Source: Ditylenchus dipsaci (lineage: Eukaryota > Nematoda > Chromadorea > Rhabditida > Anguinidae). Taken from it: 64,000 nt of DNA. The position numbers and the translations under genes are program-made. Below are positions 1 to 11,900 of the stretch, one piece after another; positions within the stretch are counted from its first letter, which is position 1; every line of letters begins with the position of its first letter. The notes below the pieces were generated by a model. That model had not been told where the DNA came from. It saw only the letters and a list, made by a program, of their open reading frames with translations, and ran no database searches. The stretch spans positions 1 to 64,000 of the forward strand of contig SADC01000189.1 of the NCBI GenBank assembly GCA_004194705.1, written 5' to 3'.

Positions 1-592
1 CGACAGAAAATGTTTTGCAAAGCTGTTTGTTGCGTTTTTCTCAACTTTCACAAGCTCTACCGATTCCACTTTTAGATTTTGGTTGAGCACGGGAAAGTCT
101 CGAGATTGAGTTCAAATTTTTCGATTTTCGAGGATCTAAACATAACTCACTCGGGTGAGTTATTACAGGAAATACGGGAACATTCGTCGAATAAGACACT
201 TGTCAAAAATTGCCTAAACCTCGGGCAAAAAATTAAAAAGTTAGTCAAATAGATTGTCAGCCCATTTGGAATGTATTGCAGCCCTGATGTTCTTAACATG
301 TTTTTGTCGATATCAAAAAGGATCAAACAGAATATTTTGACCTCACAATAAAGGTTCACACCCACCTAAGCCGACATAACTTGAAGTACACATAGAGAGC
401 CAAAAAAAAGAAGAGCTAAATACGTAAAAAATACACCCGACTATATAAAAAATAATAATGAATTTAAAAATTTAAAATCCTTGGCATTATGATAAGGCGT
501 TTAGGCAATTTTGGGACATTTGTCCAAAAATTGCCTAAACGCCTACGCACCGTACTCCCTCCTCCTCCAAAAGTTTCGTTCCCGCATAGGGT
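1..592. other. Gene-free left edge with a hairpin
   Basis: I see no coding exon here. Positions about 493-543 form a strong hairpin (arms GGCGTTTAGGCAATTTT and its complement around a short loop). Positions about 549-592 match the start of the pogo-like foldback MITE found intact at 6131-6564, and are cut at 592 by the foldback element that follows. Confidence 0.6.
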
Positions 593-3090
593 CCGGTACG
601 TGACAAAATTTGCTCGCGTAAAAATTTGCTCGGACCAAAATTTGCTCGCGGCCAAAATTTGCTCGCGCCGAAATTTGCTCGCGCCCAAAATTTGCTCGCG
701 GCCAAATTTGCTCGACCGAAATTTGCTCGGCCATAAATTTGCTCGGCCATAATTTGCTCGGTCATAATTTGCTCGGGTTAATTTTTACTCAACCTTGTAG
801 ATTTAACCTCGAGTGTCCAAATACATCTTAACCGTCCAGATTGAGCCTTGATGGTCCTAAACCATCTTTAATGGTCTAGATACTTACTTGGTTCGGTTTG
901 CTTCCATTTCCAGTGACTCATACGACATTTTCAAACGAAATTGTATTTTCTGGCTAAACAGCCGGACTCCTTTCCTCAAAGATCCCCAATGGCCCTCAAC
1001 CATCCTTAGTGGATCTGGACCGACCACAGTGGAGATTTTAGGCAAGAGAGTAGGTACCTGAGCCAAGAGAGTGAGTATACGAGCCAGGAGAATGGGTAGG
1101 TAGGGCAAGATAGTAGGTACCTGCGCCAAGAGAGCGGTTATGGCAAGAGGGTAAGTTCCCCAGCAGGAAAGTGAGCGGGTATGGCAGGAGACCGAGTTCC
1201 TGAGCCAGGAGAGTGTGTAGACAGGACAGGAAAGTAGGCGCTTGAGCTAGGAGAGTGAATGGGTAGGGCAGGAGGGTAGGCAATAGAGTGGGTGGGGTGA
1301 GCAGGAGAGTGACCAGGAGAGGGGATTAGTGTTCCAGGAGAGTAGTTAGGCGTTCCAGGAGTGAGTAAGTGTCAACGGAGAGAAAGGTGGTCTGCCAGAA
1401 AAGCAAATATGTTTATTGGTAATTAGAGAGTTTTTGATGTTTTGCGTTGGGATATTCTGATTAATTGATTTTTATATTTTATTTTTTTTTTCAATGTATT
1501 AATCTTAAACGTTATACTTGAACCTCGACCAAGGCGAGGGTGGCCCGCCGACAGGCGGTCCCCCCGAGCTAGTTGAATGATAATGTTTAACTGTAATACC
1601 TAATTTTATCGAAACGAAAAGGTGACCTAATAAGTGTGCAGTGAAAGCTACGCTATTTTTAGATGGCACAGTTGCGATCCAAAAATCAACTTGAAAAATC
1701 GTTTTTTATTCATACATCTAAGACGAACAACAAAAAAACTGAGAGGTTATAACAATTTTTCACTGATCCATAATGAAGTTATGAGTCAAGCCTCTGAGAT
1801 ATTCAATTGAACTTCTTCTTGGTCAGCAAAAGTCAGCAATTCATCAGGGATCAGAGACGAACAAGTCGCCATCAACTTCAGCCTTCCACCAAAACGGCCT
1901 TGAGTCTTGTTAAACACAATTTTATCGGCTAGCGAATCTATACGATATAATCCACTTAATTAGAGGAATATAAATTAGGTATTGTAAGGATATTTAGCCT
2001 ACCTCTCTAAATCAGCATTCTTCACATCAATGGCAGCGCTGAGAACAAATTTGCGGATTTTGGACTTGTTCACTTTCAGTGAGAACTTCATCATCCTCGA
2101 CCCAACAGTCTCGAAATTTTTTTGAGATCATCCAAGATAGATCGGGCACTAACGACGACAATATGTTTGAGACATGGACACTTGCTCTAAGCCTGCAGTA
2201 GGCCTAAACTACAAAGTTAATATAAAAATAATACACAAAATTACACATTGAGCGTGTGTTCCGAATTATTACAAAATATCACTTCGAGGTTGGCTTGATT
2301 GATGATCAGGATGGTGGCATCAATTCCGAAAGTGTGGTAGAGTGGCACAAGAACATTTTCGTATACGTAGGTGGTGCGCTCAATGAGAACAATTCTAATC
2401 GGCTCTAGACTAGATTAGACTAGACTAGACTAGATTGAAATAAATAAATTATGGCCCACTGGTTAATCCACCTTGCGCAAAGCCCGCTCAATGTCTTCTG
2501 AAAGGTCGATGGCCTGAAAAATATGTAAACTCATGATATCCTTGCAAGTGAGCAAATTATACCTCATCGTACCAAATTGATTATAAGTGATTGGATTGCT
2601 GAACACCACTGGAAATTCTCGACCATCATCAGAGTAGCTGTGATCGCTCAAGTCCTCTCTTCTATTCATTTCCTTTCTCAAAAAAAAAATTATTCAATGA
2701 AAAGAGCAACGGTCGAGACAAACAAACAAAGACCATCTTTGTCAGCCAAGATAAAGTCATAAGTGCATTGTTTAGAACCATTTAGGCTGAATCCAGACCA
2801 TGTAAGACGAATCTAGACCACCAAAGGTAAATCTGGAACACTGAGAAAAAAATTTAGGCCCGAGCAAATTATGGCCGAGCAAATTAAGGCCCGAGCAAGT
2901 TATGGCCGAGCAAATTTTGGTCCGAGCAAATTTTGGCGTGAGCAAATTTTGGCGCGAGCAAATTTTGACCGCGAGCAAATTTTGGCCCGAGCAAATTTTG
3001 GCGTGAGCAAATTTTGGCGCGAGCAAATTTTGGCCGCGAGCAAATTTTGGTCCGAGCAAATTTTGGCGCGAGCAAATTTGTCCGTGTCCG
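593..3090. mobile_element. Foldback-type element with tandem-repeat arms and captured gene relic
   Basis: The left arm (about 605-775) is an array of 16-18-bp units around AAAATTTGCTCG. The right arm (about 2866-3080) is the same array inverted (GAGCAAATTTTGG). The left end reads CCGGTACGTGAC (593-604) and the right end GTCCGTGTCCG (3080-3090). The flanks are CATAGGGTC on the left and CCTAGGTCC on the right, both derivable from CCTAGGGTC of the undisturbed MITE copy near 6185, so a 9-bp target duplication with one mismatch and one lost G is likely. Next to the left arm lies a purine-rich degenerate minisatellite (about 1040-1370, units like GCCAGGAGAGTGGGTAG), also seen near 20440-20500. A 9-bp duplication with repeat-built arms fits Foldback or Mutator-like elements; no transposase is visible, so it is presumably non-autonomous. 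Confidence 0.7.
1786..2681 (-). pseudogene. Long-chain acyl-CoA synthetase (ACSL) relic with introns, core deleted
   Basis: Minus-strand exons read in the order of an ACSL protein. About 2270-2396 gives a VLVPLYHTFG...ATILIINQA stretch, matching the family's VPLYDTLG...I.YI.NKA region. About 2104-2180 gives CLKHIVVVSAR. About 2006-2110 gives FETVGSRMMKF...IRKFVLSAA, like the helical segment after the PRLLNR motif. 1786-1946 gives LADKIVFNKTQGRFGGRLKLM, matching the conserved DK.VF.K....GGR.R.M block. The block between CLKHIVV and FETV is missing, including the AMP-binding TSGTTG-type loop, and the last exon does not join in phase. Splice-like junctions (donor GTGTAA near 2230, acceptors CTTAG and TATAG) remain, so this is a genomic rather than a retrocopied fragment. 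An upstream exon-like ORF (2463-2681) may belong to the N-terminal part, but I cannot align it. It cannot encode an active synthetase. It lies wholly inside the foldback element. Confidence 0.72.
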
Positions 3091-3468
3091 CCTAGGTCCG
3101 ACAGTTTTTTTTAGCTCGATTTTCTAATTTTTTGCTGATTCTGTTTTGACAGTCTGGCCGCAAATATCGTAAGGATTCCGATTTTGCCGATCGTTTTTCA
3201 TTTGTCTATATATTTTTTCTCTAAAAAGCAAACTCCCAATAGTGTACACCACTTTGAAAATAAGATGTACACTATTGGGAGTTTTGCTTTTTAGAGAAAA
3301 AATATATTGACAAATAAAAAACGATCGGCAAAATCAGATGCCGAAGATCAGATGTCAAAACAGAATCAGCAAAAAAATTTGAAAATCGAGCTGAAAAAGT
3401 GTCGGACCTTAGCGGGAACAAACTTTGGGGGGGGGAGGGGGATGGTACACTATTGGGAGGTTCGACTG
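3091..3468. mobile_element. Pogo/Tigger-like foldback MITE, right part of a split copy
   Basis: This stretch ends in GGAGGTTCGACTG followed by TA, the same terminus as the intact copy at 6131-6564. Inside it is palindromic around GTACACTATTGGGAG. Its left end was interrupted by the foldback element, so the rest of its first arm lies at about 549-592. Confidence 0.65.
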
Positions 3469-3472
3469 TAAA

Positions 3473-4036
3473 ACCATTTTGTCAACTTTTCATCTTTATT
3501 TAAAAAGGGTGTTGCATTAGGGGGGGGGGGGGGAGCGGCAACTAGACATGAAAATGCACTTTCCCGGCGTTGAAGAAATCAATATCTCGTCGTAAAATTG
3601 CTCTTTAAAAACGTTCCCCACAAGTGGTGGGTATTCGGAAGACGTCTTTCTCCTAGAAATGCCGTTTCTTATCATTGTTGGAAAGCGGACGAAAATAACT
3701 TAAATTTGGCAACAAAAAGACTTGAGTGCTCAACTTTATTATTTTCGACTAGAGTTGTCGAATCGAGTGCTCGATTTCGAATTTTGACTAAGATTTGAAG
3801 ATGGCGCAAGAAAAAATTTTGGGTGCCGAATTTCACAAATTTGGTGTTCATCTCAAAATATAAACCTCACTCACTAGAAACAATTAGCCATGGAGAGTGC
3901 GAAAATTTTTCGGAAGCACAGCAATGAATAAAGAAAGTTTGATCTGAACTAAAAAGTATAGGAAAGAGAGGCCAGGGGCAAAAATGGTCGGTCATATTCG
4001 GCAGTATTTGCCAAATATGACCGACTACTTTTGCAG
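3473..4036. other. Spacer before the zinc-finger gene
   Basis: No supported exon. It contains homopolymeric G tracts (near 3430 and 3522-3533), AT-rich sequence, and short ORFs beginning at 3800 and 3891 that stop within about 20 codons and show no recognisable domain. Confidence 0.5.
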
Positions 4037-7000
4037 CAATTTGAATCACACCAATCTTCTCCTCCTCATAATTTCGTGATCTCTGAGAAACAACAGAAGC
4101 ACATCATTTCCATAGAGAAACTGATTCTTGGGTAAAGTAACCGAAACTTTAAAATTGCGCAATTTTGAAATAGTCATTTTAAACTACTGTATTTGACCTT
4201 GAAAAATGCCCAATAATCATTTCAGCTGGAATATCTATTGGAATTGAAATTCAAGATTCTCCTCAACTCATCAAAGAAGAATCATTAGCTATAGAAACAG
4301 TTGAAAATGACCACCGTCAACACCAACCTCGAGTAGAGTACTTTATTGAAGAGGAACATGAAGAGTTTGACGAATGTGAAGAGCCGCAAAAATCAGAGAT
4401 GCAGGCTAACAGTCCAGCAATGACTTTGCAGCCAATTCGTCGTTCCATTCGCCGTTCTATTCTCGTCTATCCAGCAAAATCTCAGCCTCCAAGCAAGGAC
4501 GCAAACGACAGGACCAGGAGGAAGTTGAGGTATTTTTAGATTTATAAATTTGTAAAGTCGCACAACAAACATAAATTTACAGAAAGTGTTCGTTGACTCA
4601 TCCCTCTATGAATTTGCAGCTCCACAGACACTGGACAATAGGATTGTTGCTTCTACATCCAAGGCTGGTCGAAGACTTCGAATGTCTGCAACAGACTTTA
4701 GAAGAGGTTTGGAAGAAGAGGAGGTGGCTGAGCAAAGCCTGCGCGCAACTTGGACTGGATAATAGGTGAGAAAATAGGACCCTAGTAGCGAATACCCACC
4801 CCCCCCCATTGATTTTCACTTTTTTACTTTAATGGAAAGTACCCAAATTAATGTTCTACACCCAGAAAAAATATGTAACACACTTATTAGTCATAACTTC
4901 CGTATGCTGGCCTATCCCCGAGACTAAACTTGTTGTTTTATAGGGTAGTTACAGCGATTTTTAAAACGTCTGATTCTTTTGGTAGGGGGAGGGGGCGGTT
5001 ATTATTCGTTACCAGCGCCGAAAATAGCTTAAAAATTGTTTCGTGAAAATTAAATTTAGAAAAATATTTTTTCCAGATGCCGTAGCAGAAGGTAAATCCG
5101 TGGACAAGGCTTCACCCCATTCCAGGCGGCAAGCCACTTTCCACACATGTGAACACTGTGGCCTTGAGCTCAAATATCCTTCCAAAATTGCGGCATGTTA
5201 TTTTTTGAGTATTATCAAGCAGGTGCGATGAAGTTTTGTTTTTAGGCTCACATGAGAACCCACACTAAAGAAAACCATTTAAAGTAGGATTTGATAAATT
5301 TTAAATCTAATTGTTAATCACTCTGTTTTCAGTGTGAGATCTGTGCAGCCAGCTTTGCCCAAAACACTACCCTGAGAATGCACCTCCGTCGACACTTGGA
5401 CCAAAAGCCTTACCATTGCCCAGGTTTTTTATATTTTCATGTTATGTGCTGGAAAGTATGGGCTTAATAGTTGTCGAAATTTCTTCCTTTTTTCTACAAG
5501 CCTAAAAAAATTTGGACAGAATTTAAATAGAAGCCTTACTTGAAACTGTTCATGCAACTTCGATTTTTTTGTGGCTTAATCAATTGCATTGCAGATGCCC
5601 AGTGTGGTCAGAGATTTATCAACGGAGGGCTTTTAAATGCTCACATCCAGAAGAGGCATATGCAGCCCAGGAGGTTGGACAATTTTTTATTCGCAGCTTT
5701 TATTGCTGTTATCTTTTACTCTCATTAAAGCAGGCTAAAAACCATGATACCCGTATCATGGTTTATCAGTAAATTTAAGTAGCCATTGGTCCCTAATTTT
5801 TAAAAGACCTGGACATATCAGCAGCACTTTTGAAAAACTGTCAACGCAGATCGACTCAGAATCGCATGACATTTTTTTTGTATATAAAGTCAAAAACACG
5901 ATTTTCGCTTGGTCCCCCCTGTGTTTCGGTCCTGGACTTCGTATGGTCTCTGGATGGGCAAGGCGCAAACCACAGGGACCAAGCGAAAATCGTGTTTTTG
6001 ACTTTATATACCAAAAAAATTTTAATGCGATTCTGAGTCGATCTGCATTGACAGTTTTTCAAAATTCACTCCAGAAAAAAGTTATGACTCTTCAAAGTGT
6101 ATAAAATTTCTTGGGACACCCTGTACAATACAGTCGAACCTCCCAATAGTGTACCCCTCCCTCCTCCAAAAGTTCGTTCCCGCCTAGGGTCCAACACTTT
6201 TTTTCAGGTCGATTTTCTAATTTTTGGCTGATTCTGTTTTGACAGTCTGGCCGCAAATATCGTAAGGATTCCGATTTTGCCGATCGTTTTTCATTTGTCT
6301 ATATATTTTTTCTCTAAAAAGCAAAACCTCCAATAGTGTACACCACTTTGAAAATAAGATGTACACTATTGGGAGGTTTTGCTTTTTTAGAGAAAATATA
6401 TATAGACAAATGAAAAACGATCGGCTAAATCAGATGCCGAAGATCAGATGTCAAAACAGAATCAGCAAAAAAATTAGAAAATCGAGCTGAAAAAAGTGTC
6501 GGACCTTAGGCGGGAACAAACTTTAGGGGGGGGGGGGGGGGTACACTATTGGGAGGTTCGACTGTAAAACCATTTTGTCAACTTTTCCATCATTATTTAA
6601 AAAGGGACATATCAGCAGCACTTTTTAATGTAACTTTGGGGTGCTCTACAAGAATCTCCAAAAAAATCTCTCAATGAAGTCTTTGAAAAAAAAAACACAT
6701 CTGAAGGTTCCCTGGTTAAAACAAAATCCCCGCGAAACCCAGCTCTAGTCCTACCCAGAGTCTGTGAAATTGTGTGGCTCAAAATAGGAATATCAGAATT
6801 TTAAAAGTTTGCGAGAATCTTGAATCATGCTTGATTCACGAAACTTGCTTGAAGCAAGCGATGTATTTTTGCAATTCAACCAAAAAATTAATTAATTTAA
6901 ATTATTTACTTCTAGGTTTGCATGTCTAAACGGATGCGGCAAATTTTCACCTCAAACGCTGAGCGTCAAAAACACGAGCAACATGGCTGCCACACCCTCA

Positions 7001-7912
7001 AATTCCAATACGGTAGTACTTAATAGTGTTCTTTTCTTATTTTTTATTGTGACCATTTTTCAAACAATTTTCAACATAATTTAACATTTGAAGTTTTACG
7101 GTATTTCGGTTTGACTTGACAACGTTTTTTTTAATAATAATATCGACAATATGATCCACTCAATGCATAGTTCAAGCTTATACAGATTAGCCAAGAGCCC
7201 GCAGAAGCTTATTATTTAGAGTTGTATAGAAAAAGCAATTTAAAATGAGGCCGCTTTAAATATGTGTAGAAGAATATTTATTTTGGCTATAATTGAAATA
7301 GAAAGAATCGTGTGGTTTGGCATAGTTTGATGGGGTTTGGGATACATTCTGAGCGATTAAGCCCATCGGACTGTAATTCTGAGCGCTTTTTTGCAAAAGA
7401 ACTACGTCCTTTTAGTAAACTCCCGAAAAACCAACTTTCATGTGCTTCTGGCCGATCTGGAGCAAGATTCTGACCAGTTGTACGTGATTTGTGTCCGAAA
7501 TTTTTTTTCCCGCAAAATTTTGACTTAAATTGCACAAATCACCAAATTTACTGGCGAAAATCAGTAATTAACTTAGTAAATTACTGATTTTCCCAGTAAA
7601 TTTGGTGATTTGTGCAATTTAGTCAAAATTTTGCGGGAAAGAGAATTTTTCGGTCACAAATCCGTTACAACCAGTGTTGTTCCAGCGCCGGGATCGGCGC
7701 CGGCGCCAGCGCCGGCGCCGACCCTTTCTGAAAAAGGCGCCAGCGCCGTGTTTTCAGCTACAGCCATTTATTTTGTTGGTTCAGCCTACGAAGAAGTGAG
7801 TGGAGAAAATGGAGAAATGGAGCTTGAAGATGACTCCCACCACCAACCACAGCACCACTATCAACCAAGTCAAATGGAGGCTGAGTCTTACGATGAAACC
7901 TATTACTACTGA
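4037..7912 (+). CDS. C2H2 zinc-finger protein gene (5' end uncertain)
   Basis: Probably a nuclear nucleic-acid-binding protein. Exons closed by phase: 4226-4529, 4583-4765, 5077-5192, 5246-5283, 5333-5423, 5595-5673, 6916-7012, 7785-7912 (TGA). They encode about 345 residues if four missing bases are allowed. A further exon-like block at 4037-4131 lies upstream but does not join in phase. After an acidic N-terminal part come four C2H2 fingers: CEHC...H..RTH split by an intron, CEICAASF...H..RRH, a C-x4-C finger ending HIQKRH, and a last finger beginning CLNGCGKF. The tail is acidic with a His/Gln/Tyr-rich end. Each of four exons lacks one base, at A-runs near 4476, 4747, 5271 and 6968. Restoring one base keeps every downstream phase consistent and gives a canonical HTKEKPFKC finger linker. 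The first finger intron (5193-5245) would need a GC donor. This is either a recent pseudogene or, more likely, a gene with assembly deletions. Confidence 0.75.
5815..6125. repeat. Palindromic MITE in zinc-finger intron
   Basis: Arms at about 5833-5923 and 5972-6060 are inverted copies (GTCAAAAACACGATTTTCGCTTGGTCC and its complement). The right side ends in GGGACACCCTGT, a mariner-like end. A second, diverged member is at 11540-11912. Short ORFs in both strands are palindrome artefacts. Confidence 0.75.
6131..6564. mobile_element. Pogo/Tigger-like foldback MITE, intact copy
   Basis: This 434-bp element starts CAGTCGAACCTCCCAATAGTG and ends with the inverted complement ...GGAGGTTCGACTG, flanked on both sides by TA. 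Almost the whole element is two inverted arms around a short centre near 6345. CAGTCGA-type ends with TA duplications are typical of pogo/Tigger elements. It lies in the intron between zinc-finger exons at 5673 and 6916. Confidence 0.8.
7480..7675. repeat. Palindrome in last zinc-finger intron
   Basis: Two arms (about 7490-7562 and 7590-7660) are inverted copies containing TTTGGTGATTTGTGCAATTT. A GC-rich island of GGCGCC and CGCCGGCGCC motifs follows (7685-7745), which stands out in this AT-rich sequence. Confidence 0.65.
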
Positions 7913-8905
7913 CGATCATAAAACCACTCTGTTAGATTGTTTCAAAATTTTTTGTGCTGATTAAAAAGAAACTAAATCAGTTATATCGCCAAGCTAATTT
8001 TGAAAGAAAAAGCTTGTCGCCCAAACAATTTTCATTTTTGATTGCTCCGATTTTGGAAGTCCAAATTCTTGACATGGTCAGAAGCACAAAAATGTTAAAA
8101 AAGTGTTTTTGGCGGTTCAAAGTATCCTATTGGGAGTGTGTATTTCAATAATATATTGAATTTTTGGTTCTTTTCCTTTATCCGGAAGACCTCTATAAAA
8201 GACCTCTATAACTCTATAAGTATTTTATAGAGGTCATCCGGATAAAGGAAAAGAACCGAATTTTTTTTTGATAAATTAGATAAAATTCAGAATATGCTAA
8301 AAAGGGGCATGTCCACACATTCAAAATTGGTGTCGCCAATTCAAAAAATTCTCTATCATTGAACTTCTATACGCATTTAACTTGATTTTCAACAACACTT
8401 TGCATAAAATAAAAGTCGTGGCCTTGTTTCGTTCGAAACCAAGTTGGAAAATTCGTGCAGAAGTTCAATGATTATGAAATTTTTTGCCGCTATTCCACTG
8501 TAAACGCAGACCACAATCATGACCTATTCCATTGTGTTTAAAATTTTGAAAAAAAGTTTTAATGATAGGGAAACCAAAATTTTCGGGTATAAAATAAAAG
8601 ATTAGCTTGAGCCATAAAGCCGATTTAGGTTTTTTTGAAGTAAAACCAGGATTTCCAAAAATTTGGTTTGTAAAAAAGATATTGTGCTGTTTGTTTATGA
8701 GAGAATAAATGCTTTAATTGGATTCGTTTGCACATCGAACAAAACAAAGATATGACCATAAGGAGTCCATATTATGTAAACTGGAAATTAAATTAACTAT
8801 TTCCTATTCTTTCTCTATGCTCAAACAAGTCAGAGCAAGGTTGAATGGGGTATGTTGTGAGAATATATTGGTGGCGTTAGTTATAATTGAAACTAAAATT
8901 GGGGT
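7913..8905. other. Intergenic region with MITE-like palindrome
   Basis: No coding exon is supported. About 8170-8250 holds a short inverted repeat around TATAAAAGACCTCTATA. About 8300-8510 is a diverged member of the GGGGCATG-ended palindromic MITE family, with the inner motif CATTGAACTTCT...AGAAGTTCAATGAT. Confidence 0.5.
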
Positions 8906-11900
8906 ATGGAGGACAAGGATTCTGAGGAAGAGCAATCTCTGCATTCCAAAGGCATCAAACAGGTAATGTAATTTTTAGAATAATTTTCACCTTTAGGATG
9001 GCTTATGTTGGTGAAACTGCAGTACTAACTTTTATAACGAAGCTCAAAAATCCAAATCACTACCGTCGCTAATTGACCCTTGTTCATTTTCACTGACCTC
9101 GACAAAATTAGCTCCATGTGAAATGCAGCACCAAATTAATAAAATACAACACCTAATTAATTTTTTCAGCACCTTTTCAAAATCTAAGTAAAAAATACTG
9201 AAATTTAGCACCTAATTTGTAAACACTAGCACCTAATTTCTTATTTTTGCCTATCTAAGGCCAACAAACATATTTTTGTCAATGGCACTTTTTATACTCG
9301 TGAAACCGTTTCCTGTAAAACATTTTTGTTTTTCGCCAATTATTTTTCTGAAAGTCATCCAATTTGAATTCTTTCAACGAATTCATAAGTAAATTGACTC
9401 TGCTCTACAACTTTCTTTGTGATGTCAACATCGAGTTTCGTCACCAAAATCTAGATACGGCATAGTTTCAAGGTAGTTTCAAGGTTTCCCCGGAAACGAA
9501 CGAAACTCCAGGTTGAAATCACAAAGAAAGTTGTAGAGCAGGGTCGATTTACTTCTGAATCCGTTGAAAGAATTAAAATTGGACGACTTTGGCAAAAACA
9601 AAAAGGTTTCAGAGGAAACGGTTTCACGAGCGTAAAAAGTGCCAATAAGGTTAAAACCCACGAAACTTGATAAGCACAGCAATTTGCAAAATTTAAATTC
9701 GCGCGGGTCCACCTTAATTTTGTCGGCAATATTTTTGAATTATTTTTGTTTGCATTTGAAATTTTTCAAAAATGTTGACCATCCACTAGTCGAGCCTAAT
9801 TTTGCTTGAGATTGCCAGATCAGACGAATTAGGCGACTCTCGTTGCTCCACAGATTTTTATTGAAAAATTTAGTTATGTGTTGGCCAGTAAATAAAGTTC
9901 AAATTTTAATGCACATAAGAAAATAATTCGAAAACACAATTGACAAAATTAGGGTGCTCTCGCGCAAATTAATATTGGCTCATACTGATTTGTTTTGCAA
10001 AATATGCCACGAAAAACCCGTCAAAAAGGCTTTTTTATGCCTTGAAAAATCTAAAATGTAACACGAAAAAGCTTAAACGTGCCACGAAAAAATTTTTTTC
10101 TCCGTGGCACATTTCAGCTTATTCGAGGTATATTTTAGCCTTTTCGAAAACCAAATCAGTTAATGCCATTTATATAAAATGACGAAAAAGTTCATTAAAT
10201 ATTTATTTATTCTTTAATTAAAGTTTGTCAAAATTGCGCTTCCCCATGTTGCCCTGTACGTATTGCTGTTTTTGTACCTGATGGCTGGTGCTTGGGCATT
10301 TGCCAGCATCGAACATAATGCCGAGCGCTTTCAACAATTCAACAAGTTGGAGAGGATTGACGCTGTCTATCGCCAGATATCTGAGCAGATGATAGATGAG
10401 TGCTCAATCAAAGGCAACCAACAACAAAAGTTTTTCAACGAACAACTCTATGAATCACTCTCCAGGTCAATTTTTTGCTTTTATAGCTAAAGAGTTAGGT
10501 ATGTAATTGCATTTATTATAATTCTATGAGTTTCTAAAATTTACAAAGAGAAAAAAATACAGGATGAAAATCTCCATCTCTTGAAAATATTAATGCATTT
10601 CTATATTTCATTTGCCACTTTGAGCATTGCAGATTGTCACAATTCATGGAAGGCAAAGACTTTAAACTAACCCCTGGTTATGGCAGCACTACTGATGAGG
10701 AACAAAGGGCAGATAAGTTGGATGCCATACTTCCTCCTAGGTTTGTTGCAAATATACAATTCCCTGAGTTAGTTGATAGGCGGGAAAGTTAATGGATTTG
10801 TTAAAAAAGATATCAAACAGCTTAGCTTTGAACGGCGTTTGACTGAACTTTTTAAATAAAAATATCGAATTCTACCCAAGGCTGTCTTAATTATCCCATC
10901 CCGGCCCCGACCCTTGTTTGAACAGTTCGGCTTAAATGGGGCAATATGCAAGGCCTCAATTTCGAGGTTGACCAGAAATTTTGTCGATTTTCAGGTCACC
11001 GAAAAAGCCTTTTTGCCGACACCCAATATATAGATAATATGGAAAATATTATTGTATTTTCCGCGAAAATAAGTCAAGGAAAAACCTTTTTTCGGTGTAA
11101 CTAACATAGAAAAACCCTTTTTTCGGTGTAACTAACATAGAAAAACCCTTTTCTCGGTGTAACTAACATAGAAAAACCCCTTTTTTCGGTGTAACTAACA
11201 TAGAAAAACCTTTTTTCGGTGTAACTAACATAGAAAAACCCCTTTTCATGATATCAATTTTCTTTGAATTTTTTTACACTATGATACAGTCATCATGTTT
11301 CAAAAAAAATCCAGTACAAAGTCATTGTCTTGCTAATAAAGCCTTGCCAATATTTTGACGAAAAATTTGTTGAAGTCTTTAGCACGGACCTTATTGAATA
11401 AAAAGGCCATATGCTCGAATAACGACCCATTCTCTATTAAAGCCGCATGTTGGAGGGAACTTGAAAACTAAGGCCTCATGATTTCTTATTAGAGGAAATA
11501 CGGTATGCGTGTTTTGCTTGAATATTGCACCTTTAATATACAGGGTGTTTCAAATTTTTCTGACACTTTTAAGCGGTCATAACCTTTTTCACAGACCGAA
11601 TTTTTTTTATTTCTGTAAACGCAGATCGGCTCAGCTTTGGATGACAATTTTTTTTGGCACATAAAGTCAAAAACACGATTTTTGCTTGTTCCGCCTGCTG
11701 TTTGTGTCCTGGTCTGTGTATGGTCTCTGGATGGATAAGGGCAAAACCATAGCGGGACCAAGCAAAAATCGTGTTTTTAACTTTATATACCTAAAAAATT
11801 GTCATCAAAAGCTGAGCCGATCTGCGTTTACAGAAATAAAAAATTCGGTCTGTGAAAAAAGTTATGACCGTTTAAAAGTGTCAGAAACATTAGGAAAACT

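Noticed and set aside
489..752. Overlapping ORFs on both strands in the left GCTCG array
   Set aside because: They are translations of a short tandem repeat whose unit length is near a multiple of three; no splice sites or domain.
2772..3095. Repetitive ORFs (…NLLAPKFAR…) on both strands
   Set aside because: Same array in inverted orientation; repeat artefact.
5756..6062. Mirror-image ORFs of similar protein sequence on plus and minus strands
   Set aside because: A palindrome yields the same reading on both strands; this is a MITE without coding capacity.
11082..11246. CRISPR-like regular repeat
   Set aside because: Units are head to tail without unique spacers, in an intron of an animal gene.
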